Part shown: piece after piece, positions 36,819 through 47,126 of the stretch | Layout: the number at the start of each line of letters is the position of its first letter | Numbering within the stretch: the stretch's first letter is position 1 | Source: Siphonodentalium dalli | Lineage: Eukaryota; Mollusca; Scaphopoda; Gadilida; Siphonodentaliidae | Length of the DNA: 64,000 nucleotides | Assembly (NCBI GenBank): GCA_032622095.1 | Contig: CP136068.1 | Coordinates: 57,934,025 to 57,998,024 of the forward strand | Reading direction: 5' to 3' | Notes under the pieces: generated by a model | What the model was told of the DNA's origin: nothing | What the model saw: only the letters and a program-made list of their open reading frames with translations | Database searches by the model: none | Translations under genes and position numbers: made by a program

Positions 36819-37545
36819 GATAGATTGATTTGTGTTCATGATGGAATGTACATGTGTTTATGCATAACGTCCCAGGGTTAAAGTGAAGAAAAGATGAAAA
36901 CATTGTTTTATTGTGAATAGGCTTTCGTCAGCTGTGTTTTTGAGATGGGACATTTATATAGAAAATCATAAAATAATTTATATACATAACGAATCCTGAA
37001 ATAGAATATTTACATAACCTAAAAATAATGTTGCGGAATATACATAATAATATGATGACAAAATGAATATACAAGATTTTATTATATTGCAGTTGTATTA
37101 GTAAAATGTAGTATATAATACTGTCAGCCTTTAATATTTATCTTACTGTATATTTTGGAAATTAGATACAGCTATACTATGTAATTGACCACATATAATG
37201 TGGTGTAACCCCGGTAATACTGCAGTATTATACTGCAGTAACCTCCAACACTGCGCTAAGGTTACCGCTTCAATACTAAGTGTACCGCGGTTGCACCATG
37301 ATGCATGTGGTCCCTGTTCACAGACATGAAAATAAAATGCAGTGATTCTCCTCTCCTTATATCTGTGGAACTTAAAGGCAATGATGGCCTTTGTTAAAGG
37401 TTATAATTTAGGGATAACATTTACCAAATTATGAAAATTTCCCCAAGAATATACTAATAGTATAGAATAATGGTCATATATTGAATGTGTTATATTCCAA
37501 AAAACACACTTTGTGTGAGCCGAGCGTTTGTTTTATATACTGCAC
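36819..37545. other. No gene seen
   Basis: AT-rich intergenic DNA with a short relic of the taccgcggt minisatellite near 37283-37303. No coding region. Confidence 0.45.
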
Positions 37546-37757
37546 GTAATAGTGATCGATAAGCAAAACACTCAACACTGTGGTGTTTATTTTGGTCGAG
37601 AGTGATTCATGGTGACCCACTCAACATCGAAATCTTGAGAGGTGAAGATTAGTAATAGCTATACTGGTATGTTGTAAACAACTTGGTGGAATTTCTTAAC
37701 AAAAGTGCAATTAGTGGGGGTCTCCTCGGTGTTGAGTGTTTTGCTTATTGCATTACG
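37546..37757. repeat. MITE with ~30-base inverted ends
   Basis: gtaatagtgatcgataagca at the left is complementary, with gaps, to tgcttattgcattac at the right. Inner parts aaaacactcaacac / gtgttgagtgtttt match perfectly. The flanking acgta is shared by both sides. Confidence 0.7.
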
Positions 37758-37906
37758 TACATGTCCTGTTTGTTTACATAATATGGCATTTGTTTACATA
37801 ACACAGAGCACTAACATGACAATAACATGTGATTGGTATAAGAACAAAATACTGAACGAATTTGAATATGTAATATGAATAGAGTAATATAGTGTTCAGA
37901 CGAGTA

Positions 37907-38095
37907 CAGTAATGCTCTAATTAATCGACTTCTTAACCACAACATAATTATGGGTAACTTTTCAGGATTTAGTCGGAAATATGGCTTGTTGAGAGCTTTC
38001 CGACGAATGGCAACAAGCCATATTTCCGACTAAATCCTGAAAAGTTACCCATAATTAAGTTGTGGTTAAGAAGTCCATTAATTAGAGCATTACTG
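37907..38095. mobile_element. 189-bp foldback MITE with TA TSD
   Basis: Arms of about 85 bases pair almost perfectly: CAGTAATGCTCTAATTAAT...gaaatatggcttgttg and its complement, around a ~16-base loop. TA dinucleotides flank both ends (37905-37906, 38096-38097), as for mariner/Tc1-mobilised MITEs. Confidence 0.85.
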
Positions 38096-40895
38096 TATGT
38101 TGCGTTGAAATTGGAATACAGACAATAACAATAAAGCATTCAGACAACTGTGATGCAAACTAATTTATTACAGATAGATTGATTTGCTGCAATTGCAATA
38201 CTGCATTTATTCCATATCGAACTATTAGCTGCAATTATTAATCAGGCGTTCTACATTGTAACATAAAGCACGCACCTGTGTGAATGGTTTAATGCGGACA
38301 ACAGATTGTGTCAACACAATGTGCTGTATGCACCAATGCAACAGATTGTCTTAAACACAACTAATTATTTTCCATAGGCGACAGTGTTAACTAAAAGTCC
38401 CGCCGGCCATGGGTTTGACCTATTTGAACTTCAAGTGGTCAATTTTCCCTTAGAACGCCATCCTCTGCACCAGTATGTGACAACAAACGCGCCCGTTTCG
38501 GTATTTTTTTCAAACGATAATCTTGCATTTCCACAACTACCCCATTTACTGCACAAAACTCAGCAGCATCAAATTACCCAGACCCCTTCCGTATCTTCTG
38601 GACACCACCAGACTCTTCCTGGACATCTAAACATACACGATCGCCATATTTACGTAGGTTATGATTTTCTGTTCCCTATTAGGGATATTTCCCTCAATGA
38701 TAATCAACCAATCAGCAGCCAGAATTTTTTTTTATGCTGACTCTACACAAATTCAAGAAGCGTAACTCTATATAATTAGTTGTTTGTAACCTGTAGCCAA
38801 CCGTTGAATAAAGTGATCCATTGACACAAAACCTGTTATACAATGAACATTCACTTTCCAAAACAGGGGAACCTTTCATTCTCCCAATGGAAAGCTTTTG
38901 TTGTACAGTTAGTTTCCCAGACAAGTAATTTCCAAGAGCTGTGCTGCCACTAACACTTTCTGCCTTCTTTAAAGGTTGGTTTGCGCAGTTCAACTTGTCA
39001 AATGCCTTCATCACATCATCTGAAGCATGAATCAAATGAGTTTTTGCAAACCATGTCAATCTCTGTTGAGTTAGGAACCATTTTAATGCTTGAATGTCCA
39101 CACCTTGTGGTCCATGGATGAGGGATAATAACCTGCCATTGCCATCTTCAAACAAGAAAGCAGAAGATGAAGGTAATGGTCCACAGTGTTCCACACATTG
39201 AGTCAAATGTGTCAGCAAATGCACATTATAAGAAATGTTCTCTAGACCATATAGCGATTTAAATTTCACAACAAACTTGTCAAAACACAATTTTGATGAA
39301 GATAAATCATTCTTGGTAATTCCAGATTTCGCAAGAAGTCCTATTCCATGGACAAGCAATAACCAGTGCTTGTAATAATGAGCAGGCAGAATTCCAGCCA
39401 AAATAATTGGTGAATAAAATAACAGAAATGATCTCCATTCTGTTGCTTTCCAGTATCTCCGTAGATTGATTGACCTGGGCAACCGACGAATTTTATTTGG
39501 TGGTTTAATTGCCAATACAAGTTTATCAATGTGCTCTGCTTTCCTGCCAAGGTAGAAATCTCTGTCGTGATTACAGCTTCCAAACCAAAGTTCCAATACT
39601 TGCCGCACAACACCCAGAAGAACAGAGTGCATATAATCAGGAGGAAAACCATTGATTACATCGAAACTTGGTATCCTCATGAATATATTGATCCCTTTAA
39701 TCCCAAATTTCACAATGTTTTCCTCGCAGGCTTTCTTAGCATGCCGAACAGTTTCCTTGTGATTTCTTAAAGGAGGCATATCTTTAAGAACAGGGTATAC
39801 TCTTGTTTCAACATGCCCCTTCGGTGTTCTTTCTCCCCTTGTGTAAGCAGAAAGAACATCCAAATTCACCATTGAATGGTTTCATGTTTTGAAAAACTGG
39901 TATGGCGATACTGTCGCAAACACATAACAGAGGAAGACATTTTGTTTTTCTTTCATTGCCATCCAAATCTTTCCAGATAATACCTGGATTTTCAGGAGAA
40001 TTTATTTTTTGAATCTCATTGATGAATGGTTTCATGTACTGCATTGGAATTGGCTTTGGTGAACCAAACCACAAAGAATGCAATAGCATAAATTCTGATT
40101 TTTTGTTCTCTGGTAGCTCATTTATAGTGCAGAACACAGGCCAGAATGATTTATTTGATGAACTGAACACAGGCGCGCCATCTGCACTTATTGTTAGAGT
40201 GATGTTATCACTGTCTTTGGTGAATTCCGAGACTGATTTCTGTTTATATAACTTTCCATCTCGAATATTATTGATGTATTCTGTATCACGAACAGAGAGT
40301 GATGGGTCTGTCTTCACCAAGAATTTGCTGTGGTCCTGTTTTTCAAACAAATCCCTAATTTGAATTTCCAATGGAAGCGTTATAAAATAGTTCTTTTTAG
40401 CATGTGCTTTCTGTCTGTCAAAGTCGATTCCACAAAAAGAACATTTTTGCATGTCTGAATCCATGAGTGACTCACAATTTGCAAAGAAGAAATTGAATAC
40501 CAGTTCACCTGGAGTGTTGAAGTGTTTGTCAAAGAGATACTTGGATGCTGGTAGGCTATTTGGCAGTATAGTATTAAACAGCTCAATCAAATCGCTCAGT
40601 GCTATTCCACTTAATTTATGCCGCACAGTAAATGCCATAATCAAAGTAAAAAGTTCCCCTCTGCTGATGTCAGATCCACTTGATGCTGGTTCATTGAGCT
40701 CTTGATCAATCAGTATAGTTGCACTATCACTGCAGGATTGGTCGGTTACCTGAAAGTAATAATGTACTAGTATTTCCTCATCTACATGTTTACAATAATT
40801 TCATAAACACATTATGATTATGGAAAATATAAACATCTACATTTATACTAGTAGTGTCGCAAAGATTCATCATGTATTCAATGTATCGCGATATA

Positions 40896-41275
40896 TGGAA
40901 AGCCGAAGGGGACATGCTAGTTGCTAATTGCTAGTTATACTATAACCAATCAAAATCAACGTAACGACGCACGACTTGACGCGTTTTTTCACAAGGTGTT
41001 TCAGGGTGTTTCAAACTAGGAGATATAATTATTCTGCACGGGCTCCAATTTGGGGTTCGATATTTTAAGGGCCATTCTTAGAAAATATTTATGTGCCCAT
41101 ACCTTTCAATTTTTGGCATATAATATGAATGTTTGGGTATATATATGGATCCTCCCGCATCTAGACATGACACAGGTATAGCTGATTTAGGTTTTTTCTG
41201 CACGGGCGCCAACAACTACGATATTGTTTTTTTTTTTTAGCAATTAACAACTAGGATGTCCCCTTCGGCTTTCCA
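40896..41275. mobile_element. MITE in transposase intron (TA TSD)
   Basis: Ends are TGGAAAGCCGAAGGGGACAT and its inverted counterpart, with further pairing gctagttgctaattgct / agcaattaacaactag. It is 380 bases long, flanked by TA (40894-40895, 41276-41277), and lies inside the intron of the TNP2-type gene. Confidence 0.8.
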
Positions 41276-41989
41276 TAGCGATAGGCTATGAAATGATACT
41301 CGTATTGTATCGCATTATGTGTATCGCAATACAGGAAATCAAGTAATTTCTGAAGATGGGCATGTACCGGTATAAAAGAGCATTTTTTTCTTCAAGTTTA
41401 CATCTCTATAACTGTACCAGTGTACCTGTACCATTATGTGTATTTGACTCATCTACCGGTAACTACGTGTATATTTTAATTTAAAATGAATTGTGTCTCC
41501 ATTTACATGTATAAATTATATGTTAGTACTGATAATTACATTATCTGAGAATCAGAATGAGCCCTATTTCAGAATAAATAATGTACTAATGGTCAAAATA
41601 TTTCTTTCTCTCAAATAATATTGATATACGGTATATCTCTTGAACGTACAATGTACATGTACAGTAACACTGTAAATCTTGAATGATTTGCTGTTTTTGA
41701 GATGTTATCATAACTTTGAATTCTCAACAATTAAAAATTTCACCAAGTTTTAAACGGCTGGGGACATGTACATACATGTAAGTGACTTGACCAACTACAT
41801 GAGAAATTGAGGACCTCAACCAATGAGGACGTTCGTACTCAAAAATAAATGTTAAAGCAAGAACGATTGCATAGCATTAACACTAGAACTGCGTTGATGG
41901 TCATTTTTAAATTTGGTCTCGCAGTGGTTCTAACGTACACGGTCAAGGGAGACACTTATTTTGAGAATATATACAGTTACAGTACTTCT
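41276..41989. other. Intron remainder, no other feature
   Basis: AT-rich DNA between the MITE and exon 1 of the TNP2-type gene. Nothing coding. Confidence 0.4.
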
Positions 41990-42626
41990 TTGACTTACCG
42001 GTAACTCAGGCACTTCAGAAGAGTAAGTTTCATAATCAAAGCCATATTCAGGTTCATCATCAGTGGTGCTCATCTTGTCCTGATTGACATCAATTTGCAA
42101 ATGATCAACCAAATCGTCTGTAATTTGATGTTCATTAATTTCTAAAGCTGCGCATAAATCTGTTGACTGCACGTCCATGTTTTGTGAATGTTCCGTTGAT
42201 GACATACTGTCAGAAGGGTTTCCATTTCGCTCCCATCGATGTAAAGATCTCTTCGGAATATTGCTGTTGACTCTCGCAGATAATTGTTATATATGAACCA
42301 CGAGATTGTGTACCACTTCCAGTTGATGAACACTTCCTTTTCCCACAGCCGTCTTCCATAATGTAACTGATTGCTCAGTCCAACGAGTCCAAGAAAGTCG
42401 ATCTTACTCGATCGAATTAATTTTAAGTCTCTTAATTTCGTTGTATTAGTAGCCTACTATTACAACTTCAACAAGTTCATATTTCCTTCAACTCCAAGAC
42501 ATATATTGGTGTCAACTAGCAAGTTTATTGACAACAAATCGAATGACATAGTAGCATCTTATTTTCTTGTGGTGAATGCATATATTTAAAATATATTTTC
42601 GCGATGATAACAGAAGCACAACTTTT

Positions 42627-42992
42627 GGTTATAAGCAACTAATTACTTGAAATTATGCCCCTTGGCATTTGTGTAGGAAAATCGAGTCAGCATAAAAAAA
42701 ATACAGGCAGCTGAATGGTGTATAATATCTTCGGTTGTTTAATGTGAAAGAAAAAAGAAATTCATAGGCTATGTTAATTCCTCGGCCATTTGTGTGGGAT
42801 TGTTCGTCAAGCGGCTACATTGGTCGCCAAATTTGGTAGGGGTGGGGGTATTTTTCTATATTAAAATTTTGTGCACAAAAGGGGGTAGTTGTGGAAATGC
42901 CAATTTATTTCCAGGAATAAGTATGGTGAGGCACCATTTCTTTTTTGACAACTTATGTCCGACATGGAGTTCTACACGCAAAAGTATTTAAA
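42627..42992 (+). repeat. ~366-base direct repeat, copy 1
   Basis: From ggttataagcaacta to cacgcaaaagtatttaaa this is about 97% identical by eye to 43972-44341. The pair encloses about 980 unrelated bases. It does not begin TG or end CA, so LTRs are not supported; a segmental duplication or two copies of a dispersed element is more likely. Confidence 0.85.
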
Positions 42993-43971
42993 GTTTGGCT
43001 CAGCAGGGTAATGAATCGTCGGGATGGCTTAACCCTAACACTGTCGCCTATGGGAAATATTTAGTTGATTGTAACCTATAGGCAAAAATCGTGTTTTGTG
43101 GTATCATCGGCTTGTAGGGCAACGAAGTACAGATTTTGGCCACCAATCAAATCAAATCCAAGATTGAATAAAATTAGGGACCCAAAGCGTATCGAGGCGC
43201 CCCATAATCTGACAAATTAACCCTTTGCAACAAAATTCAGATTTTATGCCAAAAAATTGGTGTTTTGTAAAAATGAATTATTTGGAACAGATAGTGCACC
43301 TTTAATGTCGAAAAGTTGACAAACGAGCCCAGCAGCCTCCCGTCGTATTTAGTGATCTGTCTATTCTCGATTTGTTATTCGGAGTGGACCGGGAAATTCT
43401 AAGGGACACAGCTAACCCCAGTTTCGAGTCCGAAAAATCGAGGGGGGTGGGGTAATTCAAGTTACAAATTTGTCATTTCCTTCCATGTAATGAAATGCGA
43501 CTTTTTTGCGTCTTGAAGACTATTATTACTGGCATCCAGTTACATTGTCAAATCGTCGTTATTATATGTCCCTGTGTGTTTCCCGCGACCAAAACCAACG
43601 AATTTCGACTCGAAAATCGCGCTTTTGGGGTATTTATGTTGTTTTAAAAAATATTTATGTCAAGTACACTTCACAGCCATTCGACTTCTATTAAAAAATA
43701 GCACGTTGTCATGTAAAACATAAAACAGGAAAAAAGTGGCTAGAGTCCCAAATGGTGTGGTGTTTGCTGGGGGTTAAAGTGGAACATAGGTGCTCCGATG
43801 AAGTTTTATTTTGCGACCAATGTCTGGAACAGTGGGGTTAAATACAACCCAATACAGTGAGAAGTGGTGTAGTTCTTGTCTGGAAAGCAGGTTTTTTTTA
43901 TTAATATTATGTTTTCTGTGACAATTTGATATATTTTCAAGCAAAAATCCACACATTTTTGGTTGCGTATA
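42993..43971. other. Spacer between direct repeats, no gene
   Basis: Contains no recognisable protein. Frames at 43506-43694 and 43774-43983 have no family features. Confidence 0.4.
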
Positions 43972-44341
43972 GGTTATAAGCAACTAAATACTTGAAATTA
44001 TGCCCCTTGGCATTTGTGTAGGGAAACTCGAGTCAGCATAAAAAAAATACAGGCAGCTGAATGGTGTATAATATCTTCGGTTGTTTAATGTGAAAGAAAA
44101 AAGAAATTCATAGGCTATGTTAATTCCTCTGCCATTTATGTGGGATTGTTCATCAAGCGGCTACATTGGTCGCCAAATTTGGTAGGGGGTGGGGGTATTT
44201 TTCTATATTAAAATTTTGTGCACAAAAGGGGGTAGTTGTGGAAATGCCAATTTATTTCCAGGAATAAGTATGGTGAGGCACCATTTCTTTTTTGACAACT
44301 TATGTCCGACATGGAGTTCTATACACGCAAAAGTATTTAAA
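43972..44341 (+). repeat. ~370-base direct repeat, copy 2
   Basis: Second copy of the 42627-42992 segment in the same orientation. The LINE fragment begins some 290 bases further on. Confidence 0.85.
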
Positions 44342-44626
44342 ACTTTTCCGGTCGATCTAGAAAACTTCCTCAATCTATTGTAAAAAAATCACACAGAAAT
44401 GAAATCAACCCACCACACCCGGTCCTCAGCCTCTCCTACGAAATGACTACAAATCAAGTGTCCAGTCCGTACACGGTCCCGCTTACAGTGATTGCCAAGT
44501 TCTATTTCCATCATGTCGATATCACTTGAGCAGTACCGTGTATCAATTGGACGTTTTGATCTTAAAAAGAGTGCCCACTTGCCGAAAACATAAAAAATAA
44601 GCACAAGTAATCATCAAAGATGGAAA

Positions 44627-45180
44627 ATGAAAATTCACCAATTTCTACTGGGCATTATATTAGCAATTTTACTGGTAAGGGCTGGAGTAGAAAGAAACCC
44701 AGGGTCAGTCTGTGATAGATCAACGAAAACAATAACTATATTCCACCAGAACATACGAAGCATACGCCACAAACTCGAAAAAATAGTAGATTTGATCACT
44801 GATTACGATATCTTAGCTTTCACTGAAACTCACTTAGATCCCTCTTTTTCCTCAGAAAAACTAGAAATTACTGGATATTGTAGCCCAACAAGAGAAGACA
44901 GAAATTCAGAAGGAGGTGGAATTTGTATATATTTTGCAGAGCATCTAATATATCTTAGAAGACATGATCTGGAGTTTGATTCCTCAATAATTTGGTTCGA
45001 AATATGTTCAAAATCGCGACTATTCCTGTTCGGGTTGTCTTACAGATCTGATCAATACTGTCACCCGAGTTATTGGGAATTATTGGAAACATCTATTCAT
45101 GATGCATTAGACATAACTGAAAACATTATACTAACCTGGGATTACAATTCAAATCTCCTTGATCCGGCCAGTAGTATAGT
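44627..45180 (+). pseudogene. Non-LTR retrotransposon endonuclease fragment
   Basis: The frame starts MKIHQFLLGIILAILLV, a hydrophobic stretch. Then comes RAGVERNPGS, which resembles a 2A-like peptide (consensus D-V/I-E-x-N-P-G-P) but lacks the Asp and has Ser for the last Pro. The apurinic-type endonuclease domain follows: FHQNIRSIRHKLEKI, LAFTETHLD, GGGICIYF, and ILTWDYNSNLLD, where the usual G-D-F-N is changed. The domain stops abruptly near 45170-45190, and reverse transcriptase is absent. The break coincides with the left edge of P2. It belongs to a CR1/L2-like LINE by style; clade not certain. Confidence 0.75.
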
Positions 45181-45270
45181 CTACCTATTCTAGTATACCG
45201 TTTGACTTGACTTTGCTCAGCTCCTGTTCCTGTGCCATCAGGGGTTATAGGTCACAACGCGTGGGTGTAT

Positions 45271-45388
45271 ATCGGTGAAGGTTATCACGAGAATAGCGCG
45301 TGATCGTGACGTGTGCGTCTAGGTTATAGGCAAACAAAAATTTCCGCAACAAATCGGTCAAGGTTATCACGAGAATAGCGCGTGATCG
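45271..45388 (+). repeat. Direct repeat at P2 left end
   Basis: atcggtgaaggttatcacga...gatcg at 45271-45306 is repeated at 45353-45388 with one change. It lies upstream of the first gene and its TATA box and could be part of the terminal repeat or a regulatory repeat. Confidence 0.6.
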
Positions 45389-45469
45389 GCAAACAGCAGA
45401 TTAGTTACAACAATTCGTTTAACGAGATAAGCACGCCGCAACAATGTCACACACTACAGTAACACGTCT

Positions 45470-45477
45470 TATATAAA
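45470..45477 (+). promoter_or_regulatory. TATA box of first P2 gene
   Basis: TATATAAA lies about 88 bases before the first ATG (45565). Its spacing suits transcription starting near 45500. This is a sequence match only. Confidence 0.5.
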
Positions 45478-45564
45478 TCCCCCCAGCATCAAAAGTAGTA
45501 CAGCTAACAACGTATTATCATAGTGGCTATGATCACAAAGGGGTAGATATTATATAGAAGATAA

Positions 45565-45969
45565 ATGAAAGCCGTTCAAGTAACCAAATTATTAGCGGAT
45601 ATCGCCGATAAAAATATCCCGTTGCTATATATTGGGACTATAAAAGGAATATATAACGCGGTTATATTACCAGCACATATAATAGATCAAAGAATAAAGA
45701 ATAATACCAAGAAAGTAGTAGCCAACACTCTATATCGACCGGCTATTCTGCGTCTAAAAACAAAAACCGCGGTATCAACCCAGCAATATAGCGTACTATC
45801 AAAAGTATCAAGGAGGCGCAAACAAATCCTTCAACCCAGAACAGACATATATCCGGAAAAAGAACCTATAATGGATATTATAGCATCACCGGAGCACCAA
45901 CCGGATCTATACTGGGACGTTATACCAGATATAGATACCAAATTACCGTTTACGGAAATTTTAATGTAA
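45565..45969 (+). CDS. Unknown P2 protein
   Basis: A 134-residue open frame I do not recognise. It is Lys/Arg-rich in the middle (SKVSRRRKQILQPR) and acidic near the C-terminus (YWDVIPDIDTKLPF). No signal peptide or membrane helix is visible. It starts at the first ATG after the TATA box and ends 18 bases before the kinase gene, so the two are probably expressed together. Codon use (many ATA, TAT, GCG) matches the other P2 genes. Confidence 0.55.
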   Translation: MKAVQVTKLLADIADKNIPLLYIGTIKGIYNAVILPAHIIDQRIKNNTKKVVANTLYRPAILRLKTKTAVSTQQYSVLSKVSRRRKQILQPRTDIYPEKEPIMDIIASPEHQPDLYWDVIPDIDTKLPFTEILM

Positions 45970-45987
45970 TTATAGAAGAAAAAAAAA

Positions 45988-46654
45988 ATGGAAGGAAGCA
46001 AATACACAGTGTGCGTAGAAGGCAATATAGGCGCGGGAAAAACAACTTTCCTTAGTTATTTTCAAGAGGATCCGCGAGTGAGTATAAACGCAGAACCGGT
46101 TGAACGATGGAGGAATATAGAAGGCATCAACGCTTTGGAATTAATGTATACCAATGCAAAAAGGTGGGCAATGACGTTTCAGTCATACGTTCAATTGACT
46201 TCTACCAAGCGCCACAAACAAGAAACTACCAAGCCGATAAAACTTATGGAAAGGTCACTCACTATACAGCGGACATTATATATTTACAGAAAATCTGTTT
46301 CGAAGCGGCAACCTGACCGAAATAGAATATAATATTTTGACGGAATGGTTCGTGTGCCTTCTGCAAAACTCGTATATAAAAGCCGACCTTATTATATATT
46401 TACGAACAAAACCGGAAGTTGTCGCTGAGAGGATTAAAACACGAGCCAGAAAGGAGGAAGAGACGATAAACTTGGATTATATTCAATCGCTTCACCAATT
46501 GCACGAGGAATGGCTTATAAAACAATCCAAGTTTTTAGCACCGGCTCCCGTTATCATACTCGATGGGAACGTAAATGCGGCAGAGATGAAAAATATTATC
46601 CGACATAATATTAACAGAATTTTATACGGGTATTCCGAAACGTCGCAAAAATAA
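45988..46654 (+). pseudogene. Deoxynucleoside kinase (frameshifted)
   Basis: This belongs to the deoxynucleoside kinase/thymidine kinase-2-like family, which phosphorylates deoxynucleosides to feed DNA synthesis. The N-terminal part (45988 on) has a perfect P-loop (residues 12-20, GNIGAGKTT), EPVERW, a substrate-binding WAMTFQSYVQL segment and the LMERS motif corresponding to the catalytic E-R-S/D-R-S. The reading frame then shifts near 46255-46270. In the second frame (to 46654) are TEWFVCLL, ADLIIYLRTKPE and the Arg-rich LID (ERIKTRARKEEE). All family motifs are present, so a single indel separates them. That is either true decay or a sequence error. Its position among P2 genes, with the same codon style, argues it is element cargo. 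Confidence 0.87.
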
Positions 46655-46712
46655 TTACTTATAAGGAAATACGAGGGCAGTACACACGACAGTTCCCTAA
46701 TCACTTCATGCG

Positions 46713-46976
46713 ATGAATGACGTTGACACTATAGAGAGAGCGCCGTCCAACATGTCGACTAAATGGGATTGGATGGGTAGAGAAATTTCTCGTGCGCAAA
46801 TTGTATATTTCTGCCAGGTAACCGTTATTATGATAGTGATCGTCGTAAGCTTGGTAAATCTAAGTGCAGGAACAAATCAAACGGCATTCTGGACGAGTTT
46901 AGTAAGCGGATGCCTGGGTTATATGCTACCGGCCCTGTCTATGCAACGCACTATCAGCGAAGTATCTATAACCTAA
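46713..46976 (+). CDS. Small two-helix membrane protein
   Basis: 87 residues. The true start may be the second ATG (46752), giving MSTKWDWMGREISRAQ. Two hydrophobic segments are visible, about IVYFCQVTVIMIVIVVSLVN and TAFWTSLVSGCLGYMLPAL, joined by a short polar loop with NQT, a possible glycosylation site. I recall similar short WDW-containing membrane proteins in invertebrate Polinton-type elements, but cannot verify this. Its role might be in a membrane or egress step; that is speculation. The frame is intact. Confidence 0.6.
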   Translation: MNDVDTIERAPSNMSTKWDWMGREISRAQIVYFCQVTVIMIVIVVSLVNLSAGTNQTAFWTSLVSGCLGYMLPALSMQRTISEVSIT

Positions 46977-47064
46977 TTAGGAAGATCTATATATAACACA
47001 CCCACAATAACGCTGAGTGGGAGGTATTATGGATAAAACCGGTTCGAGCCAGTTCAGCTACCGG

Positions 47065-47073
47065 TATATAAAG
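47065..47073 (+). promoter_or_regulatory. TATA box before PC4-like gene
   Basis: TATATAAAG lies 62 bases upstream of the ATG at 47127, suggesting a start of transcription near 47095. It suggests a separate promoter for the genes that follow. Confidence 0.5.
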
Positions 47074-47126
47074 TACGAACGTAACACAGACGTTTAGTAT
47101 ATTCTGTTAGTTTCTCCAGGAACAAA

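Larger units (their letters stand above)
38712..42359 (-). pseudogene. TNP2/EnSpm-type transposase gene, two exons
   Basis: Exon 1 (42359-41999) starts MEDGCGKRKCSSTGSG, shifts frame near 42285, and ends EVPELP before a strong donor (gtaagtc). Exon 2 begins at 40749 after tttcag, in phase. Exon 2 contains the TNP2-like block: ADGAPVFSSSNKSFWPVF, ELPENKKSEFMLLHSLWFGS, and FNGEFGCSFCLHKG. A one-base shift near 39832-39850 moves to the frame at 39872-38712, with RVYPVLKDMPPLRNHKET and IPSFDVINGFPPDYMHSVLLG and a DUF4218-like C-terminal part. It cuts and pastes CACTA-type DNA elements when intact. Two frameshifts make it inactive. CACTA terminal repeats were not found. The 1.25 kb intron hosts a MITE. 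Confidence 0.78.

Noticed and set aside
42627-44341. LTR retrotransposon suggested by long direct repeats
   Set aside because: No TG...CA ends, no primer-binding site or polypurine tract, and no gag/pol between them.
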